A stretch of 32,813 nt of DNA. It comes from SAR86 cluster bacterium REDSEA-S09_B4 (GTDB lineage Bacteria; Pseudomonadota; Gammaproteobacteria; Magnimaribacterales; Magnimaribacteraceae). Made by a program: the position numbers and the translations under genes. The stretch's first letter is position 1; each line of letters begins with the position of its first letter. Below, piece by piece: positions 16,157 through 23,468 of this stretch. The DNA is taken from positions 1-32,813 of the forward strand of contig LUQU01000105.1 of the NCBI GenBank assembly GCA_001628005.1, given 5' to 3'. The notes beneath the pieces were generated by a model. That model was not told where the DNA came from. It searched no databases and saw only the letters and a list, made by a program, of their open reading frames with translations.

Positions 16157-17582
16157 AACTTTCGTAGCCTACAACAGCTTTTGTTTCTAAAAATTCTTCG
16201 AAACCAAAAGGTCCCCACTCTCTGCCATTCCCAGATTGTTTATAGCCTCCAAAAGGGGCTGTAAAATCTGCTTGGGCACCATTTATAGCTACGCTACCGG
16301 CTCTTATTCTATTGGCTATCTTTTTGGCATGTTCGGTGTCACCAGAAACATACCCGAATAGACCATAGTCTGTATCATTGGCTATTTGAACTGCCTCTTC
16401 TTCATCTTTATAAGGAAGAATTGACAATACTGGTCCAAAAATTTCTTCTCTTGCAATTGTCATATCATTATTAACATTTGCAAAAACTGTTGGCCTTACG
16501 TAATAACCTGCATTTAAACCATCAGGTTTTCCAGGTCCTCCAGTGACCAGCTCAGCTCCTTCTTCAATTCCTTTTTCAATTAAACCCTGAATTTTATTGA
16601 ATTGAACTTCACTAACAACAGGACCAATAGAAGTGTCTTCTCCAAAAGGATCTCCAACTTTAGTTGTTTCTGCTGCTTTTTTAGCAATTTCCTTAGCCTC
16701 ATCTTGTCGACCTTCCGGAACAAGCATTCTAGTTGGCGCATTACAAGATTGACCGCTATTAAGGAAGCAATGTCTAGCTCCTCCTTCAATAGCAGATTGA
16801 AAATCTGCATCGTCAAGGATGATATTAGCTGATTTTCCTCCGAGCTCTTGTGCCACTCTCTTAACTGTATCAGCAGCTCCTTTAGCTACACTAATTCCTG
16901 CTCTAGTTGAACCTGTAAAAGACATCATATCTATACCCGGATGTGAAGACATAGCTTCACCAACCGTAGGTCCATCTCCGTTAATCATATTGAATACGCC
17001 TGCAGGAACTCCTGCTGCATCCATTACTTCCGCGAAAAGAATCGCATTCAATGGTGCTATCTCAGTTGGTTTTAATACCATTGTGCATCCTGCAGCTAAG
17101 GCGGGAGCAACTTTGCATGAAATTTGGTTGATAGGCCAATTCCAGGGGGTGATCATTCCTACGACACCAATAGGCTCCTTTCTTATAACTGTTTTACCCT
17201 TGGTCTCTTCCCATTCAAAACCTTGAAGTATTTCTATTGCTTGGGCAAAGTGACCTAATCCAGTGGCTGCTTGAGCAGCTTTTGATAGAGAAAGAGGTGC
17301 CCCCATTTCTTGGGATATGGTTTCAGCAACTTCATCATATCTTGATTGATAGATCTCAACTATTTTTCCAAGTAAAGCTAAACGTTCTTCAACAGAGGTT
17401 TGGCTAAAGGAATCAAATGCAGCTTGAGCTGCAGCGACTGCTTTATCTACATCTGCCGGTGTTCCTAAGGCAATTTGTGCTATTACCTCTTCATTTGAGG
17501 GGTTGATGACATCAAAAGAATTTACTCCTTCTGCTGGATCTACCCACTCTCCATTTATATAAAACTGATGATGAGTTTTCAT
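16155..17582 (-). CDS. NAD(P)-dependent aldehyde dehydrogenase
   Basis: The product is 475 residues, normal for the ALDH superfamily. Seen are the oxyanion/cofactor region TPWNWPINQ (145-153), MVLKPTE (168-174), the Rossmann turn SFTGSTRAG (221-229), the general base Glu246 in QELGGKSAN and the catalytic Cys280 in NSGQSCNAPTR. These enzymes oxidise aldehydes to acids through a thioester; chain preference is not readable. AAAGGAG about ten bases before the ATG supports the start. It lies 66 bases downstream of the acyl-CoA carboxylase subunit on the same strand, so joint transcription from the tRNA promoter is possible, and an aldehyde-to-acid-to-CoA-ester route would be consistent but is unproven. 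Confidence 0.92.
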   Translation of the reverse strand: MKTHHQFYINGEWVDPAEGVNSFDVINPSNEEVIAQIALGTPADVDKAVAAAQAAFDSFSQTSVEERLALLGKIVEIYQSRYDEVAETISQEMGAPLSLSKAAQAATGLGHFAQAIEILQGFEWEETKGKTVIRKEPIGVVGMITPWNWPINQISCKVAPALAAGCTMVLKPTEIAPLNAILFAEVMDAAGVPAGVFNMINGDGPTVGEAMSSHPGIDMMSFTGSTRAGISVAKGAADTVKRVAQELGGKSANIILDDADFQSAIEGGARHCFLNSGQSCNAPTRMLVPEGRQDEAKEIAKKAAETTKVGDPFGEDTSIGPVVSEVQFNKIQGLIEKGIEEGAELVTGGPGKPDGLNAGYYVRPTVFANVNNDMTIAREEIFGPVLSILPYKDEEEAVQIANDTDYGLFGYVSGDTEHAKKIANRIRAGSVAINGAQADFTAPFGGYKQSGNGREWGPFGFEEFLETKAVVGYES

Positions 17583-17648
17583 ATTATATGCTCCTTTAAA
17601 AATATTTTTTTCGGCCGATCAGTATATCTATCTAAATTTGTTATGTCT

Positions 17649-19193
17649 CTACTTTAAATGCAAAAGTTTAGCTTTCAATTGAGGTTGGATTCTTTCCGCC
17701 CATTGAGCTAGGTATTTACGAGTTTCTCGGGGATCAATTATTTCGTGAACAGAAAAACTTTCAGCTCTTGGAAAAGGATCTTGAAGTTTGCTCATGCTTT
17801 CTTCAATTTCTTTTCTCTTTGCCTCTGGGTCTTTTGCTGCAGCTATTTCCTTCTTAAAAGCCACTGCCACTCCTCCTTCTAAAGGTAAGGGTCCAGACTC
17901 TGCTGAAGGCCAAGCTAGAACATAACCTTCTGGGCCATAGTGGGCAGCTGCTGCAACCCCATATGATTTTCTGATCATAACTGAAGACCAAGGAACGGTA
18001 GATTCTGTGACGGCAAGTACAGCTTCAGTACCATGAAGAATGGTAGCTTCAATTTCGGCTTCTGGGCCAATCAGAAATCCTGGTTCGTCAACCAAACTTA
18101 CTATAGGAATGTGGAATGTGTCACATAATTTCACGAATCTAGTAGTTTTTTTAGCACCATCAGCTGACATTGATCCAGCATAAAAATTGGAATCGTTAGC
18201 TAAAATTCCAATACTAAAACCATCCAACCTAGCAAAACCAGTAATAATGCCTCTACCAAAATATTTTGTTATTTCGAAGAAGGAATCCTTGTCAAATACC
18301 TTTTTTATAATTTCTCTCATTTCATAAGATTTCTGTCTATCTTTAGGAATCAATGAAAGAAGGTCCTCATCCTTTCTATCCCTTGGGTCTCCAGTTTCTT
18401 GTCTATTAGGCAATTCATAAATGCTTTGAGGCATATATGATAGAAATTGCTTAATCTGGATAAAGGCATCCTCCTCTGTTTCTGCAACATTATCCGTAAC
18501 TCCATTCAAGCGATGTACATGTGAGCCTCCTAACTCTTCCTTGGTCATTTTTTTTCCAAAGGCTCTTTCAACTACAGCTGGCCCAGCGACAAGCAGTTGG
18601 GCTGTCTTTTTAGTCATAACTCTGAAATGGGAGGCAACAAATCTTGCAGCTGGTAAACCGGCAACAGGTCCTAAAGCAGCTGATATAACGGGAATTTCTT
18701 TAAGCGTTTCCGCTACTGATTTAAACCTTGATCTTGAAAATACTGGATCCCCACCATACCCTCTTTTTTTACTTTTTGCTGGACCAGCAACAGATCCTCC
18801 ACCTCCTTCATGCAAACGAATTAATGGCATTTTGTAACGCAGAGCTAGATCTTCTGTGTAAACACTCTTTCTCAATCCAGCTGGATTGGGTGAACCTCCC
18901 TTAACAGTGAAGTCTTCACCACCTAAAACTACGGATCTACCTTCAATTTTTGCAAAACCTAAAATAAAATTAGCTGGAGTAATAGATTCAACTTCACCCT
19001 TTTCGTTAGTTTCCGTACCCCCAGCTATTTCTCCTTGTTCTTGGAAAGATCCTTTATCTATAAGTTTATCTATTCTTTCTCTAAGAGTTAACCTGCCTTT
19101 AGCATGCTGTAGTGCAACCGCTTCAGAACCACCTTGTTTCTTAGCTAGCTTTTTTCTAATCTTTATTTCGTCTGTCTCTTTTTTCCAATTCAT
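17649..19193 (-). CDS. Biotin-dependent acyl-CoA carboxylase, carboxyltransferase (beta) subunit
   Basis: The product is 514 residues with the duplicated crotonase-like carboxyltransferase fold of propionyl-, methylcrotonyl- or acetyl-CoA carboxylase beta subunits. Landmarks are HAKGRLTLRERIDKL near residue 30, VLGGEDFTVKGGS in the N-half, LIRLHEGGGGSVAG, and in the C-half SLVDEPGFLIGPEAE, followed by the conserved oxyanion-type Gly/Ala stretch YGVAAAAHYGPEG. It transfers carboxyl groups from carboxybiotin to an acyl-CoA; acyl preference cannot be read. The biotin carboxylase/BCCP subunit is not in the window. The ATG is six bases from the 3' end of tRNA-Arg and has no Shine-Dalgarno sequence. 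Confidence 0.9.
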   Translation of the reverse strand: MNWKKETDEIKIRKKLAKKQGGSEAVALQHAKGRLTLRERIDKLIDKGSFQEQGEIAGGTETNEKGEVESITPANFILGFAKIEGRSVVLGGEDFTVKGGSPNPAGLRKSVYTEDLALRYKMPLIRLHEGGGGSVAGPAKSKKRGYGGDPVFSRSRFKSVAETLKEIPVISAALGPVAGLPAARFVASHFRVMTKKTAQLLVAGPAVVERAFGKKMTKEELGGSHVHRLNGVTDNVAETEEDAFIQIKQFLSYMPQSIYELPNRQETGDPRDRKDEDLLSLIPKDRQKSYEMREIIKKVFDKDSFFEITKYFGRGIITGFARLDGFSIGILANDSNFYAGSMSADGAKKTTRFVKLCDTFHIPIVSLVDEPGFLIGPEAEIEATILHGTEAVLAVTESTVPWSSVMIRKSYGVAAAAHYGPEGYVLAWPSAESGPLPLEGGVAVAFKKEIAAAKDPEAKRKEIEESMSKLQDPFPRAESFSVHEIIDPRETRKYLAQWAERIQPQLKAKLLHLK

Positions 19194-19199
19194 ATCTTT

Positions 19200-19276
19200 T
19201 GGTGCCCCGTACAGGATTTGAACCTATGGCCTCCAGATTAGGAATCTGGCGCTCTATCCAACTGAGCTAACGGGGC
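19200..19276 (-). tRNA. tRNA-Arg (anticodon CCU) with encoded CCA
   Basis: Read on the minus strand, all cloverleaf parts are present: acceptor GCCCCGT / ACGGGGC, D-arm GCTC ... GAGC, anticodon stem CCAGA / TCTGG around the loop TTCCTAA, T-arm ATAGG-TTCAAAT-CCTGT, discriminator A and a genomic CCA. Loop positions 34-36 read CCT, so the tRNA decodes AGG arginine. It lies directly upstream of the carboxyltransferase gene on the same strand. Confidence 0.95.
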
Positions 19277-19284
19277 CTACATTG

Positions 19285-19290
19285 ATTATA
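19285..19290 (-). promoter_or_regulatory. Candidate -10 element for tRNA-Arg and the downstream carboxylase genes
   Basis: On the minus strand TATAAT ends nine bases before the first tRNA base (19276), so transcription would start within a couple of bases of the mature tRNA 5' end. No convincing -35 is seen. It is divergent from and close to the metY promoter. Confidence 0.4.
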
Positions 19291-19305
19291 TTTTAATACA
19301 TAGTC

Positions 19306-19333
19306 TTGATTTATAGTTGTATCACATTAGAAT
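19306..19333 (+). promoter_or_regulatory. Candidate promoter of the metY riboswitch transcript
   Basis: TTGATT (19306-19311) and TAGAAT (19328-19333) are spaced by 16 bases. Transcription would begin near 19339-19341, exactly where the first paired strand of the SAM aptamer begins, which supports the assignment. Confidence 0.6.
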
Positions 19334-19334
19334 A

Positions 19335-19393
19335 GCTCTGGCACCGATTTGAACCAGCTTGCGGGTGCTTTATAAATACAGCTAAAGAGGGAG
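19335..19393 (+). promoter_or_regulatory. SAM-II-type (SAM-II/SAM-V superfamily) riboswitch aptamer before metY
   Basis: The P1 stem GCACC / GGTGC is at 19341-19345 and 19364-19368. The loop starts GATTTGAACC (19346-19355), and the linker contains ATAAAT (19372-19377) before AGCTAAAGAGGG (19380-19391). These blocks match, in order and spacing, the SAM-II aptamer as I remember it (GATTTAACC ... TTGC ... ATAAAT ... AGCTAAAAAGGG), an H-type pseudoknot that binds S-adenosylmethionine. A terminator follows directly and the gene is metY, a usual target. The alternative pairing 19381-19390 with 19404-19413 would be the antiterminator. Confidence 0.88.
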
Positions 19394-19402
19394 TCCTAAG
19401 AG

Positions 19403-19435
19403 ACCTGTTTAGCGAAAGCTGGCAGGTTTTTTTTT
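19403..19435 (+). terminator. Riboswitch-controlled intrinsic terminator (attenuator) of metY
   Basis: Outer stem ACCTG / CAGGT (19403-19407 and 19423-19427), two T-G wobbles, then AGC-GAAA-GCT (19411-19420) capped by a GNRA tetraloop, followed by a run of nine T (19427-19435). The AGGAG ribosome site comes immediately after, so the terminator sits between aptamer and gene, as expected for premature termination when SAM is abundant. Confidence 0.9.
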
Positions 19436-19446
19436 AGGAGAAAATA

Positions 19447-20745
19447 ATGAGTTACACAGGAAAAAATATTGAAACGATTGCCTTACACGCGGGGTGGAGA
19501 TCTGATGAGACAACCGGATCTGTCGCTGTTCCTATCCATCAAACGACCAGTTATTTATTTGAAAGTACAGATAAAGCAGCTAATTTATTCTCGCTAGCTG
19601 AACTTGGAAATATCTATACCCGAATTATGAATCCCACTAATGCCGTTTTAGAAGAAAGAATGGCTGCTTTGGATGGAGCAGCAGCTGCTTTAGCAGTTTC
19701 TTCAGGACAAACGGCCTCAGCTTATTCAATTCAAAATTTAGCCAGAGCAGGGGACAACATTGTTTCTTCTTCTCACCTTTATGGAGGTACTTATAATCAG
19801 TTTAAAAATAACCTTTCCGAGATGGGTATAGAGGTTAGATTTGTAGACCCTACTGAACCAAAAAACTTTGCTCAAGCCACAGATAAGAAGACCAGAGCCT
19901 ATTTTGGGGAAACATTGCCGAACCCAAAACTTAAGGTTTTTCCTATTCAAGAAGTTGCTGATATAGGGAGACCTAAAGGTATTCCGTTGATAGTAGATAA
20001 TACTGCCGCTCCTGTATTCTGTAGGCCGTTCGATCATGGTGCTGCTGTAGCTACTTATTCAACTACGAAATACATTGGTGGTCACGGTACCTCCATCGGA
20101 GGGTTGATTGTTGATGGAGGCAACTTCGATTGGGAGAAAGCTGGTCCAGATAGACAACCCAACTTAAATACACCAGATGCATGCTATAACGGGGTTATTT
20201 GGACTGAGGCCATTAAACCTTTGGGGCCAATTGCTTATATTATGAAAGCCAGGACTACTCTGTTAAGGGATTTGGGAGGTTCTATGAGTCCTTTCAATGC
20301 TTGGGCTTTTATTCAAGGGTTAGAAACTTTACCTTTAAGGATGAGGGAGCATGGTAATAACGCATTAAAAGTAGCAGAATACTTAGAAGCAAATGATAAA
20401 GTTTTATCAGTAACTTATCCTGGCATAGCAACAGGGCCAGATAAAAAGAGGGCAGACAAGTACTTGTCGGGAGGCTATGGGGCTCTCATTGGTTTTGAGT
20501 TACCCGGAGGTCTTAAAGCAGGAAAAAGATTCATTGATTCTCTTCAACTTCTTTATCATGTAGCAAATATAGGCGATTCACGTTCTCTAGCTATCCATCC
20601 TGCTTCAACTACCCACAGTCAGTTATCTTCTGAGGAACAGTTGTCAGCAGGTGTAACACCAGGTTATGTAAGGCTTTCTATAGGAATAGAGAATATTGAA
20701 GATATCATTGAAGATATTGAACAAGCATTAAATAGTGCTAGTTAG
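19447..20745 (+). CDS. metY: O-acetylhomoserine sulfhydrylase (aminocarboxypropyltransferase)
   Basis: This 432-residue PLP enzyme of the Cys/Met metabolism family makes homocysteine from O-acetylhomoserine and sulfide (or methionine from methanethiol) in the cytoplasm. The MetY-type start (TIALHAGWRSDETTGSVAVP) and the longer length separate it from cystathionine gamma-synthase. The PLP lysine is Lys208 in STTKYIGGHGTSIGG; Asp184 in LIVDNTAAP contacts the pyridine nitrogen; SIGIENIEDIIEDI is the typical C-terminal part. The start is set by TAGGAG six bases upstream. Expression is predicted to be shut down by SAM through the upstream aptamer and terminator. Confidence 0.95.
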   Translation: MSYTGKNIETIALHAGWRSDETTGSVAVPIHQTTSYLFESTDKAANLFSLAELGNIYTRIMNPTNAVLEERMAALDGAAAALAVSSGQTASAYSIQNLARAGDNIVSSSHLYGGTYNQFKNNLSEMGIEVRFVDPTEPKNFAQATDKKTRAYFGETLPNPKLKVFPIQEVADIGRPKGIPLIVDNTAAPVFCRPFDHGAAVATYSTTKYIGGHGTSIGGLIVDGGNFDWEKAGPDRQPNLNTPDACYNGVIWTEAIKPLGPIAYIMKARTTLLRDLGGSMSPFNAWAFIQGLETLPLRMREHGNNALKVAEYLEANDKVLSVTYPGIATGPDKKRADKYLSGGYGALIGFELPGGLKAGKRFIDSLQLLYHVANIGDSRSLAIHPASTTHSQLSSEEQLSAGVTPGYVRLSIGIENIEDIIEDIEQALNSAS

Positions 20746-20764
20746 TTTTAAAATGAACATAATC

Positions 20765-20784
20765 TGTACCTTCATATGTACCTT
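20765..20784 (+). repeat. Two direct 8-base repeats upstream of the ccm promoter region
   Basis: TGTACCTT occurs at 20765-20772 and again at 20777-20784, a period of 12 bases, close to one helical turn. They lie just upstream of a promoter-like region, where an activator would bind. No known operator is recognised. Confidence 0.5.
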
Positions 20785-20789
20785 ACGTA

Positions 20790-20838
20790 TAGACTACAGC
20801 TTTATTTTGATAAAATAGCCGTCTCATTCACAAGAGAC
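20790..20838 (+). promoter_or_regulatory. ccmA: Candidate promoter and start-site hairpin of the ccm operon
   Basis: TAGACT (20790-20795) and TAAAAT (20811-20816) are separated by 15 bases, an imperfect promoter. Just downstream GTCTC (20821-20825) pairs with GAGAC (20834-20838) across an eight-base loop; the right arm contains the only Shine-Dalgarno-like bases (AAGAGA) before the TTG start at 20844. A start downstream of 20821 would remove part of the hairpin, so its role is uncertain. Confidence 0.35.
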
Positions 20839-20843
20839 AAGAC

Positions 20844-21452
20844 TTGCTTAAAGTAGATAATTTATCCTGCCAAAGATCTAATGATTTGGTTTTTAAAAAC
20901 CTATCATTTGAGGTTAGTAAAGGTGCAAACACTGAAATAATTGGATCTAATGGGTCTGGAAAGACCTCATTATTAAAATGTATTTTAGGTTTAATTGAAA
21001 AGAACCAAGGGAAAATAAGCTGGAAACAAAAACCAATTGAAGAAACAAGAACATTTTTTTTAAAATCTTGTTTTTATCAAGGTCATCAATTGGCCCTTAA
21101 AAACAATTTTACTGTAGTTGAAAATTTAAGATTCTCCCATTCAATTTTTAATTCTAATGAAGAAAAGATTATATCTTCATTAAAAGAAGTTGATCTTTTT
21201 GAGTATAGAGAAAGAGCCTCTTCAGATTTATCAATGGGGCAGCTTAAAAGATTGGCCATAGCTAAATGGTTATTAGATGAACATGAGTTATATCTCATAG
21301 ATGAACCTTTTGCTTCTCTGGATCAAGAAGGTACTCTGCTTGTTTCTTCTATTATCAAGAATTTAAACTCTAAAGGCTGTTCCTTTCTTTTTACGAGCCA
21401 TACTTCATCTAATATTGATTCTAGAGAAATTTTATTGGACAACTATTCATGA
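20844..21452 (+). CDS. ccmA: Cytochrome c maturation ABC ATPase CcmA
   Basis: This 202-residue ATPase works with CcmB, CcmC and CcmD to release heme-loaded CcmE from the inner membrane. Walker A GSNGSGKT (34-41), signature LSMGQ (129-133) and Walker B LIDEP (Asp153, Glu154) are intact, followed by ASLD and a switch region FTSHTSS. The start is TTG: no ATG exists nearby, and beginning here gives MLKVDNLSCQR, which matches the usual CcmA start. Its stop overlaps the ATG of ccmB. It is the first gene of a complete nine-gene ccm operon. Confidence 0.94.
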   Translation: MLKVDNLSCQRSNDLVFKNLSFEVSKGANTEIIGSNGSGKTSLLKCILGLIEKNQGKISWKQKPIEETRTFFLKSCFYQGHQLALKNNFTVVENLRFSHSIFNSNEEKIISSLKEVDLFEYRERASSDLSMGQLKRLAIAKWLLDEHELYLIDEPFASLDQEGTLLVSSIIKNLNSKGCSFLFTSHTSSNIDSREILLDNYS

Positions 21453-22129
21453 ATGAAAAAAATACTCTCTTTAATTGGTTCAAGCTTGTTTTAAAAAGAG
21501 ATTTAGTTCTTTCTTTTAAAAAGATAGCTACTTTTATGGTTCCTTTAGTCTTTTTTCTAATCGTTATAACCCTTTTTCCTTTAGCATTAGGAACAGAAGG
21601 TTCTTTTTTAAGTACTTTATCTTCAGGGGTAATTTGGGTAGCAGCCTTACTGGCTTCTTTGTTGGCAGTAGAAAGCATTTTCAATGAAGATTATCGAGAT
21701 GGCACTTTAGATCAATTTTTAATCAGTGGAGAACCTACTTTCATATTGGTATTGGCAAAGGTCTTAGCCCATTGGCTAGTAACCGGAGCTCCTCTTTTAT
21801 TGGCATCTTTAATCAGTACTTTTTTTCTTTATCTCCCTGAAGGTCTTCTGTTTCCTTTGTTGATTAGTCTCCTAATGGGAACTTTTCTACTAAGTCTTTT
21901 AGGGGCTCTGGGAGGCGCATTAACCATAGGAAAGACTGCTATATTGAGCGCAGTTATTGTTCTACCTCTTTCTGTCCCCATATTGATTCTAGGGGTTGCA
22001 GTTATAACGAGTGCACTTAATGGACAAGACTTTTTTTCTTATCTTTATTTCCTAGGAGCTATGCTTGCCATAGGTATTCCTGGTCTATGCTTAGCTACAA
22101 CTGAGGCTATATTTATAAATTATGATTAA
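21449..22129 (+). CDS. ccmB: Heme exporter membrane subunit CcmB
   Basis: This 226-residue membrane protein has about six hydrophobic helices, with the family motif FNEDYRDGTLDQFLISG (about residues 77-93) between the second and third segments. It forms the CcmAB ABC complex that drives release of holo-CcmE from CcmC. Length matches the family (about 220). It overlaps ccmA by ATGA and ccmC by eight bases, consistent with coupled synthesis of the complex. Confidence 0.93.
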   Translation: MNEKNTLFNWFKLVLKRDLVLSFKKIATFMVPLVFFLIVITLFPLALGTEGSFLSTLSSGVIWVAALLASLLAVESIFNEDYRDGTLDQFLISGEPTFILVLAKVLAHWLVTGAPLLLASLISTFFLYLPEGLLFPLLISLLMGTFLLSLLGALGGALTIGKTAILSAVIVLPLSVPILILGVAVITSALNGQDFFSYLYFLGAMLAIGIPGLCLATTEAIFINYD

Positions 22130-22880
22130 TTTAATTAAAAAATGGTTAATCTCTTTGGGATCTCCTCCTCTATTTTTTAAATGGGCTTCCAAGATATTAC
22201 CTTGGTTTTTCCCCATTTCCATTTTAATTCTCCTTACAGGCCTTATTTGGGGAATTGGTTTTGCTCCCACAGATTACAAACAAGGAGATGTTTATAGAAT
22301 AATCTTCATTCATGTTCCTTCCGCAATTTTAGGGCAATCCATATATTTAATGATGGCCATTTTCGGATTCATTTGTTTAATTTGGAGAGCAAAACTAGCG
22401 GGAATGTTCTTAAGGTCAGCTGCCCCTATTGGAGCAAGTTTCACTTTGATAGCTTTAGTTAGTGGCGCTGTTTGGGGTAAACCCACTTGGGGTACTTGGT
22501 GGGTATGGGACGCAAGACTAACCTCTACACTAATTTTATTTTTTCTATATGCCGGCATAATTAGCCTTTACTCTTCAATAGATAACAAACAAAAAGGTGA
22601 TAGGGCAGCTTCTTTGATATCTGTAGTGGGAGTAATAATTATTCCTATAATTAAGAAATCTGTAGATTGGTGGCAAACCCTTCACCAACCCTCTACTTTT
22701 ACCATTACTTCTGCACCTTCCATGACGCCGGACATGTACTTACCTCTTTTAATTTGTGTAATAGGCTTTTATTCCATTCTTTTCAGCATCCTATTAAATA
22801 CTTTAAGAGCAGAGATATTGATTCGAGAGAGAAATACTTCTTGGGTTCGTCAGTTTCTCAATAATCAAATAAAAGAATGA
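22122..22880 (+). CDS. ccmC: Heme lyase / heme handling protein CcmC
   Basis: This 252-residue protein has six membrane helices and the tryptophan-rich WWD motif WGTWWVWDARLT (123-134), which faces the periplasm and presents heme to CcmE. The two axial heme ligands expected to flank it are His64 (FIHVPSA) and His188 (TLHQPST), close to His60 and His184 of the E. coli protein. The gene overlaps both ccmB and ccmD. Confidence 0.95.
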   Translation: MINLIKKWLISLGSPPLFFKWASKILPWFFPISILILLTGLIWGIGFAPTDYKQGDVYRIIFIHVPSAILGQSIYLMMAIFGFICLIWRAKLAGMFLRSAAPIGASFTLIALVSGAVWGKPTWGTWWVWDARLTSTLILFFLYAGIISLYSSIDNKQKGDRAASLISVVGVIIIPIIKKSVDWWQTLHQPSTFTITSAPSMTPDMYLPLLICVIGFYSILFSILLNTLRAEILIRERNTSWVRQFLNNQIKE

Positions 22881-23038
22881 TGGACGTAATACAAGATCTA
22901 TTTTTCATGGACGGGCAAGGTAAATATGTATGGTTTGTTGTCTCTTTTTTTCTAATAATCATCTTGATAAACCTATATGTTCCATACAAGAAAATTAAAT
23001 TAATAAAACACCAGCATTCACAAAATACAAAGGAATAA
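22877..23038 (+). CDS. ccmD: Heme exporter small membrane protein CcmD
   Basis: This 53-residue gene is easily missed because of its size. It begins at ATG 22877 (ATGA overlap with the ccmC stop), or at the next ATG at 22880, and ends at TAA 23036-23038. The product has FFMDGQGKYVW, matching the CcmD family start in which a Met-Gly-x-y-x-x-Tyr-Val-Trp block precedes the helix. One hydrophobic helix follows (about residues 18-36), then a basic cytoplasmic tail (PYKKIKLIK). CcmD stabilises CcmC-CcmE and aids release by CcmAB. Position between ccmC and ccmE confirms the call. Confidence 0.9.
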   Translation: MMDVIQDLFFMDGQGKYVWFVVSFFLIIILINLYVPYKKIKLIKHQHSQNTKE

Positions 23039-23042
23039 GATT

Positions 23043-23468
23043 TTGCACCCTATAAGAAAACAAAGATTATATGTTGTGTTGTCAATTTTATTGGGCACGG
23101 CAGTAGCTGCTTTTTTGGTATTTAAAGGACTTTCAGAAAATATAAATCTCTTTTATTCACCTTCAGATCTAAAAAAAGAAAAAATAAGCGTTGATAATCA
23201 AATAAGAGTAGGAGGAATGGTCAAAAAAGATTCAATAAATAAAGAAAATAATTCTTTAAGAACTTCTTTTGTAATAACGGATTTTGAAGAAGATCTTTTG
23301 ATAACTTATGAGGGAATACTCCCCGACCTTTTTTCAGAAGAGGCTGGGATTGTTGCAAAAGGAAAAATCAATGAAGAAGGTACTTTCATTGCCAATGAAG
23401 TTTTAGCGAAGCACGACGAAAACTATATGCCGCCTGAAGTCGCAAAAACTTTAAAAGATAAAAAATGA
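23043..23468 (+). CDS. ccmE: Periplasmic heme chaperone CcmE
   Basis: This 141-residue protein has an N-terminal membrane anchor (about residues 9-28) and an OB-fold periplasmic domain. The heme-binding motif is AKHDENYMPPE, where His124 is the residue that attaches heme covalently and Tyr128 is the axial ligand (HxxxY). IRVGGMVK in the first part is also typical. The start is TTG at 23043 with AAGGA upstream; no ATG fits. It is the second TTG-started gene in this operon. It carries heme from CcmC to CcmF. Confidence 0.95.
   Translation: MHPIRKQRLYVVLSILLGTAVAAFLVFKGLSENINLFYSPSDLKKEKISVDNQIRVGGMVKKDSINKENNSLRTSFVITDFEEDLLITYEGILPDLFSEEAGIVAKGKINEEGTFIANEVLAKHDENYMPPEVAKTLKDKK

Noticed and set aside
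18541-19221. Open frames on the plus strand opposite the carboxyltransferase gene
   Set aside because: They are antisense to a well-supported gene, have no family motifs, and one runs into the tRNA; they are by-products of codon bias.
19200-19276. tRNA-Arg as an integration site for a mobile element
   Set aside because: No integrase, direct repeat of the tRNA 3' end or change in base composition is seen on either side.
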